A stretch of 9,204 nucleotides of DNA from Flavobacterium sp. (lineage in GTDB: Bacteria; Bacteroidota; Bacteroidia; Flavobacteriales; Flavobacteriaceae). Under the pieces are notes generated by a model. That model searched no databases and was not told the origin of the DNA. It saw nothing but the letters and a program-made list of their open reading frames with translations. Every line of letters begins with the position of its first letter. Within the stretch, counting starts at the first letter, position 1. Made by a program: the position numbers and the translations under genes. Shown here in pieces: positions 5,880-9,204 of the stretch. The DNA lies in NCBI GenBank assembly GCA_030151565.1, contig JASLDM010000029.1, positions 1-9,204 on the forward strand, in the 5' to 3' direction.

Positions 5880-7319
5880 ATGAAGAAGATATTAGTTGCC
5901 AATCGTGGCGAAATAGCTGTTCGTATTATGCAGACAGCACAAAAAATGGGAATCAAAACTGTTGCTGTTTACTCAACTGTAGATAGAAATGCTGCGCACG
6001 TTAAAATGGCTGATGAAGCTGTTTGGATTGGAGAATCACCTTCAAACCAATCTTACCTATTAGGGGATAAAATTATTGAAGTAGCAAAGGCACTACAAGT
6101 AGATGGAATTCATCCTGGATATGGCTTTTTAAGTGAAAATGCTCATTTTGCTGAAGCTTGTGAGAAAAATGGACTTATTTTTATAGGCCCAAAATCACAC
6201 GCTATTGAAGTAATGGGTAATAAATTAGCTGCAAAAGAAACGGTTAAAGCATATAACATCCCAATGGTACCAGGTTTGGACGAAGCCATTACAGATGTAG
6301 CTAAAGCAAAAGCTGTTGCCAAAGAAATTGGCTTTCCAATACTAATCAAAGCTGCTGCTGGAGGTGGAGGAAAAGGAATGCGTGTGGTAGAGAATGAAGC
6401 TGAATTTGAGTCACAAATGCAACGCGCTATTTCAGAAGCCACATCAGCTTTTGGAGATGGTTCTGTATTTATCGAAAAATACATTGGAGCGCCCAAACAT
6501 ATCGAAATTCAAGTATTAGCAGATCAACACGGTCATATCGTACATTTATTTGAACGCGAATGTAGCGTACAACGCCGTCATCAAAAGGTAATAGAAGAAG
6601 CACCTTCTGCAGTATTAACACCCGAAGTACGTCAAAAAATGGGGGAAGCCGCAGTAAAAGTAGCCGCTTCTTGTAACTATGTTGGCGCTGGAACCGTAGA
6701 GTTTTTACTAGATGAAAACCTAAACTTCTACTTCCTTGAGATGAATACTCGCTTGCAGGTAGAGCATCCTGTTACGGAATTAATTACTGGTTTAGACTTA
6801 GTAGAAATGCAAATCCGCATAGCTCGAGGAGAAACATTGCCATTTACACAAGAAGATTTAAAAATAAAAGGACACGCGGTAGAATTACGTATTTATGCTG
6901 AAGATCCTTTAGACGACTTCCTTCCAAGTGTAGGTCACTTAGAAATTTACCAACTTCCTACAGGAGAAGGTATTCGTGTGGACAACGGAATAGAACAAGG
7001 AATGGATGTTCCTATTTACTACGATCCCATGTTAGCCAAATTAATTACATATGGAAAAACTCGTGAAGAGGCTATTCAGCTTATGTCAAAAGCAATTGCT
7101 AAGTACAAAGTAAAAGGAATCTCAACAACACTTCCATTTGGTAAGTTTGTTATGGAGCACGAAGCTTTTCAATCAGGACAATTCGATACGAATTTTGTAA
7201 AAAAATTCTACAGTGCTGATTTACTTAAAGACCAACAAAAACAAGAAGCTGAAATAGCTGCTTTTATTGCTTTAAAACAGTATCTGGAAGATCAAAAACA
7301 ACTTCGTATACCTAATTAA
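5880..7319 (+). CDS. accC: Biotin carboxylase subunit of acyl-CoA carboxylase
   Basis: This enzyme carboxylates biotin on the carrier protein using ATP and bicarbonate. The 479-residue chain has the complete ATP-grasp biotin carboxylase fold: NRGEIAVRI (8-16) and HPGYGFLSEN (78-87) in the N-terminal domain, Lys115, the glycine-rich loop KAAAGGGGKGM (157-167), His207, RRHQKVIEEAP (232-242), Glu274, and EMNTRLQVEHPVTE (287-300). These line up with the catalytic Lys116, Lys159, His209, Lys238, Glu276, Glu288 and Arg292 of E. coli AccC. It is about 30 residues longer than the E. coli protein, with a charged C-terminal tail. It lacks a fused biotinyl domain, which is the separate gene just upstream. 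Spacing of 3 bases upstream and 6 bases downstream indicates a single operon. It could serve propionyl- or acetyl-CoA carboxylation depending on its partner. Confidence 0.95.
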   Translation: MKKILVANRGEIAVRIMQTAQKMGIKTVAVYSTVDRNAAHVKMADEAVWIGESPSNQSYLLGDKIIEVAKALQVDGIHPGYGFLSENAHFAEACEKNGLIFIGPKSHAIEVMGNKLAAKETVKAYNIPMVPGLDEAITDVAKAKAVAKEIGFPILIKAAAGGGGKGMRVVENEAEFESQMQRAISEATSAFGDGSVFIEKYIGAPKHIEIQVLADQHGHIVHLFERECSVQRRHQKVIEEAPSAVLTPEVRQKMGEAAVKVAASCNYVGAGTVEFLLDENLNFYFLEMNTRLQVEHPVTELITGLDLVEMQIRIARGETLPFTQEDLKIKGHAVELRIYAEDPLDDFLPSVGHLEIYQLPTGEGIRVDNGIEQGMDVPIYYDPMLAKLITYGKTREEAIQLMSKAIAKYKVKGISTTLPFGKFVMEHEAFQSGQFDTNFVKKFYSADLLKDQQKQEAEIAAFIALKQYLEDQKQLRIPN

Positions 7320-7325
7320 AAATCT

Positions 7326-8867
7326 ATGGAACCTAAAATAAAAATATTACAAGATAAAATAGCTCAAGCTCATTTGGGTGGTGGCGAAAAACGTATTGAA
7401 AAACAACACGAAAAAGGAAAACTAACTGCAAGAGAACGAATCGAATACCTTTTAGATGAAGGTTCGTTTGAAGAAGTAGGTATGTTGGTAACACACCGCA
7501 CCACAGACTTTGGAATGCAAAAAGAAGTATATCTAGGAGATGGTGTAGTTACAGGTTACGGAACTATTAACGGCCGACTTGTCTATATTTTCGCTCAAGA
7601 CTTTACCGTTTTTGGTGGAGCTTTATCAGAAACACACGCAGAAAAAATCTGCAAAGTAATGGATATGGCTTTAAAAATGGGCGCTCCAATGATTGGGTTA
7701 AATGACTCTGGAGGTGCTCGTATTCAAGAAGGTGTGCGCTCTTTAGGAGGATATGCAGATATCTTTCACCGAAATGTTCAAGCCTCTGGTGTGATCCCTC
7801 AACTATCTGCTATTATGGGACCTTGCGCAGGAGGAGCCGTTTATTCTCCAGCTATGACTGACTTCACAATGATGGTTGAAGGTTCGAGTTACATGTTTGT
7901 TACTGGTCCAAACGTTGTTAAAACAGTAACTAACGAAACAGTAACCTCGGAAGAATTAGGAGGAGCAAGTACACACTCTACAAAATCTGGTGTTGCACAC
8001 ACAACATCACCTAACGATGTTGCTTGTTTGGAAGATTTAAAAACACTTCTTTCATACCTTCCACAAAACAATACGGAGTTTGCAGAAAACATTCCTTACA
8101 CATTAGGTGAAGAATATAGAACCGCATTAGATCAAATTATTCCAGACAATGCGAATAAGCCTTACGATATGAAAGAGGTGATCCAAAACATTATTGATGA
8201 GGATTCATTCTTTGAAATTCACAAAGATTTTGCAGAAAACATTGTCGTTGGTTTTGCACGACTTGGCGGACGCAGTATTGGAATTGTAGCAAACAACCCT
8301 ATGTTTTTAGCAGGATGTTTAGACGTAAATAGTTCAATTAAAGCAGCTCGTTTTACTCGTTTTTGTGATGCCTTCAATATTCCTTTGTTAGTACTTGTAG
8401 ATGTACCAGGTTTTTTACCAGGAACAGATCAAGAGTGGAACGGGATTATTGTACACGGAGCAAAACTTTTGTATGCATTAAGTGAAGCTACCGTACCAAA
8501 GGTTACGGTGATTACAAGAAAAGCTTATGGAGGAGCTTATGATGTTATGAACTCAAAACATATTGGTGCCGATTTGAACTTCGCATGGCCAACAGCAGAG
8601 ATTGCGGTAATGGGTGCAAAAGGTGCGAGTGAAATTATCTTCAAAAAAGAGATTTCAGAAGCAGCAGATCCAGCAGCTAAACTTCTTGAAAAAGAAGCTG
8701 AATACGCAGAAAAATTCGCCAATCCTTACAGAGCGGCAGAACGTGGATTTATAGATGAAGTTATTTTACCTAATCAAACGCGACGTAAACTTATTAAAGG
8801 TTTCGCAATGCTTGAAAACAAAGTAATCGAAGCGCCAAAACGTAAACACGGAAATATTCCTTTATAA
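7326..8867 (+). CDS. Acyl-CoA carboxylase carboxyltransferase (PccB-like)
   Basis: This 513-residue subunit transfers the carboxyl group from carboxybiotin to an acyl-CoA. It contains both crotonase-like halves in one chain, as in propionyl-CoA carboxylase beta, unlike the split AccA/AccD of E. coli. DSGGARIQEG (127-136) and GPCAGGAVYSPAMTDF (165-180) lie in the N-terminal half. PGFLPGTDQE (361-370), YGGAYDVMNSKH (401-412) and AWPTAEIAVMGAKGA lie in the C-terminal half, and the chain ends RKHGNIPL, very like human PCCB. Asp406 sits where PccB enzymes of Streptomyces and humans have the aspartate linked to propionyl-CoA preference, so propionyl-CoA to methylmalonyl-CoA is the likeliest reaction; acetyl-CoA use is not excluded. 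It is the last gene of the three-gene operon. A methylmalonyl-CoA decarboxylase role is less likely without membrane subunits. Confidence 0.93.
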   Translation: MEPKIKILQDKIAQAHLGGGEKRIEKQHEKGKLTARERIEYLLDEGSFEEVGMLVTHRTTDFGMQKEVYLGDGVVTGYGTINGRLVYIFAQDFTVFGGALSETHAEKICKVMDMALKMGAPMIGLNDSGGARIQEGVRSLGGYADIFHRNVQASGVIPQLSAIMGPCAGGAVYSPAMTDFTMMVEGSSYMFVTGPNVVKTVTNETVTSEELGGASTHSTKSGVAHTTSPNDVACLEDLKTLLSYLPQNNTEFAENIPYTLGEEYRTALDQIIPDNANKPYDMKEVIQNIIDEDSFFEIHKDFAENIVVGFARLGGRSIGIVANNPMFLAGCLDVNSSIKAARFTRFCDAFNIPLLVLVDVPGFLPGTDQEWNGIIVHGAKLLYALSEATVPKVTVITRKAYGGAYDVMNSKHIGADLNFAWPTAEIAVMGAKGASEIIFKKEISEAADPAAKLLEKEAEYAEKFANPYRAAERGFIDEVILPNQTRRKLIKGFAMLENKVIEAPKRKHGNIPL

Positions 8868-8872
8868 AAATC

Positions 8873-8907
8873 AAAAACCTTTTACCTAAACGTAAAAGGT
8901 TTTTTTT
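8873..8907 (+). terminator. Intrinsic terminator of the carboxylase operon
   Basis: A perfect 13-base-pair stem (AAAAACCTTTTAC at 8873-8885 with GTAAAAGGTTTTT at 8892-8904), a 6-base loop and a run of eight T (8900-8907) follow the stop codon by 5 bases. The A-run on the left side could also let it work from the opposite direction. Confidence 0.9.
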
Positions 8908-9053
8908 ATTTTATCAAATGCGTTAATATCCTATAATAGAAAATTTAAATATTACGAGGGGGTTTTGAAACACAAACACACTTAAAACGCAAAATCTACA
9001 AAGAAATAAGCTAATTTCAAGCTCTTGCTATTCTTAATGTTAAAGGGTTTTAG

Positions 9054-9061
9054 TACTTTTG
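9054..9061 (+). promoter_or_regulatory. -7 promoter element for glyS
   Basis: TACTTTTG matches TAnnTTTG exactly and ends only 4 bases before the glyS ATG, placing the expected transcription start at or next to the start codon. No TTTG is found at the proper -33 distance (TTCT there; a TTG at 9025-9027 is 26 bases away), so the promoter is uncertain. The rest of the intergenic region from 8908 shows no other convincing element. Confidence 0.4.
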
Positions 9062-9065
9062 CACT

Positions 9066-9204
9066 ATGGCAAAACAAGATGATATTTTTAAGAACGTTAT
9101 TTCGCACGCTAAAGAGTATGGTTATATCTTTCCATCAAGCGAAATATACGATGGTTTAAGCGCAGTATATGACTACGCTCAAAACGGTGTGGAGTTAAAA
9201 AGAA
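9066..9204 (+). CDS. glyS: Glycine--tRNA ligase, N-terminal fragment (cut by window end)
   Basis: The first 46 codons encode the start of a class II glycyl-tRNA synthetase of the single-chain homodimeric type, which attaches glycine to tRNA-Gly in the cytoplasm. ISHAKEYGYIFPSSEIY (12-28) and GLSAVYDYAQNG (30-41) match the conserved N terminus of this type, not the alpha/beta tetrameric GlyQ/GlyS of E. coli. The ATG is the only reasonable start: an in-frame TAG lies at 9051-9053 and no other ATG follows in the fragment. The gene continues beyond the right edge. Its leader appears to be extremely short. Confidence 0.93.
   Translation, partial: MAKQDDIFKNVISHAKEYGYIFPSSEIYDGLSAVYDYAQNGVELKR

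Noticed and set aside
5391..8867. Sodium-pumping methylmalonyl-CoA or oxaloacetate decarboxylase
   Set aside because: A complete biotin carboxylase is encoded and no membrane beta or gamma subunit is nearby.

Overview
The window looks like chromosomal, housekeeping DNA from a member of the Bacteroidota, most likely the family Flavobacteriaceae. The evidence is AT-rich DNA, start codons without Shine-Dalgarno sequences, promoter-like elements of the Bacteroidota type (TTTG about 20 bases before TAnnTTTG), and close resemblance of the proteins to flavobacterial families (long GT117/DUF2723 protein, single-chain glycyl-tRNA synthetase, three-gene acyl-CoA carboxylase). I cannot name the genus with confidence.

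Layout. Positions 1-488 hold no supportable gene. They contain a long hairpin (44-99), a strongly C-over-G skewed stretch (about 211-320) with an 11-base periodic CTACCA motif, and an exact 11-base tandem repeat (359-380). Positions 489-725 hold two nearly identical tRNA-Gln(TTG) genes on the minus strand, each followed directly by a terminator-like hairpin, so the tRNA-plus-hairpin unit was duplicated with a 135-base period. A good promoter (770-800) drives them leftward. The plus-strand genes start at 910: a 1069-residue multi-spanning GT117 (DUF2723, TMEM260-like) protein O-mannosyltransferase-family protein closed by a strong terminator (4128-4163). Next is thiL (thiamine-monophosphate kinase, 4201-5256) with its own promoter element and terminator. 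A tight three-gene operon follows (5391-8867): biotin carboxyl carrier protein, biotin carboxylase, and a PccB-type carboxyltransferase. It is closed by a terminator at 8873-8907. The window ends inside the first 46 codons of glyS (9066 onward).

How the genes work together. The three operon genes form one biotin-dependent acyl-CoA carboxylase: biotin on Lys127 of the carrier is carboxylated by the carboxylase and the carboxyl group is passed to an acyl-CoA, probably propionyl-CoA, by the carboxyltransferase. thiL finishes thiamine diphosphate synthesis. tRNA-Gln and glyS serve translation. The GT117 protein probably glycosylates exported proteins or otherwise transfers sugars at the periplasmic face of the inner membrane. 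These units are separate transcripts, each ended by a hairpin, and I see no functional link between them beyond position.

I found no convincing new biological system. The items most worth a second look are the duplicated tRNA-terminator units, the periodic repeats in the left non-coding region, the imperfect palindrome over the carboxylase promoter, and the nearly leaderless arrangement of glyS.
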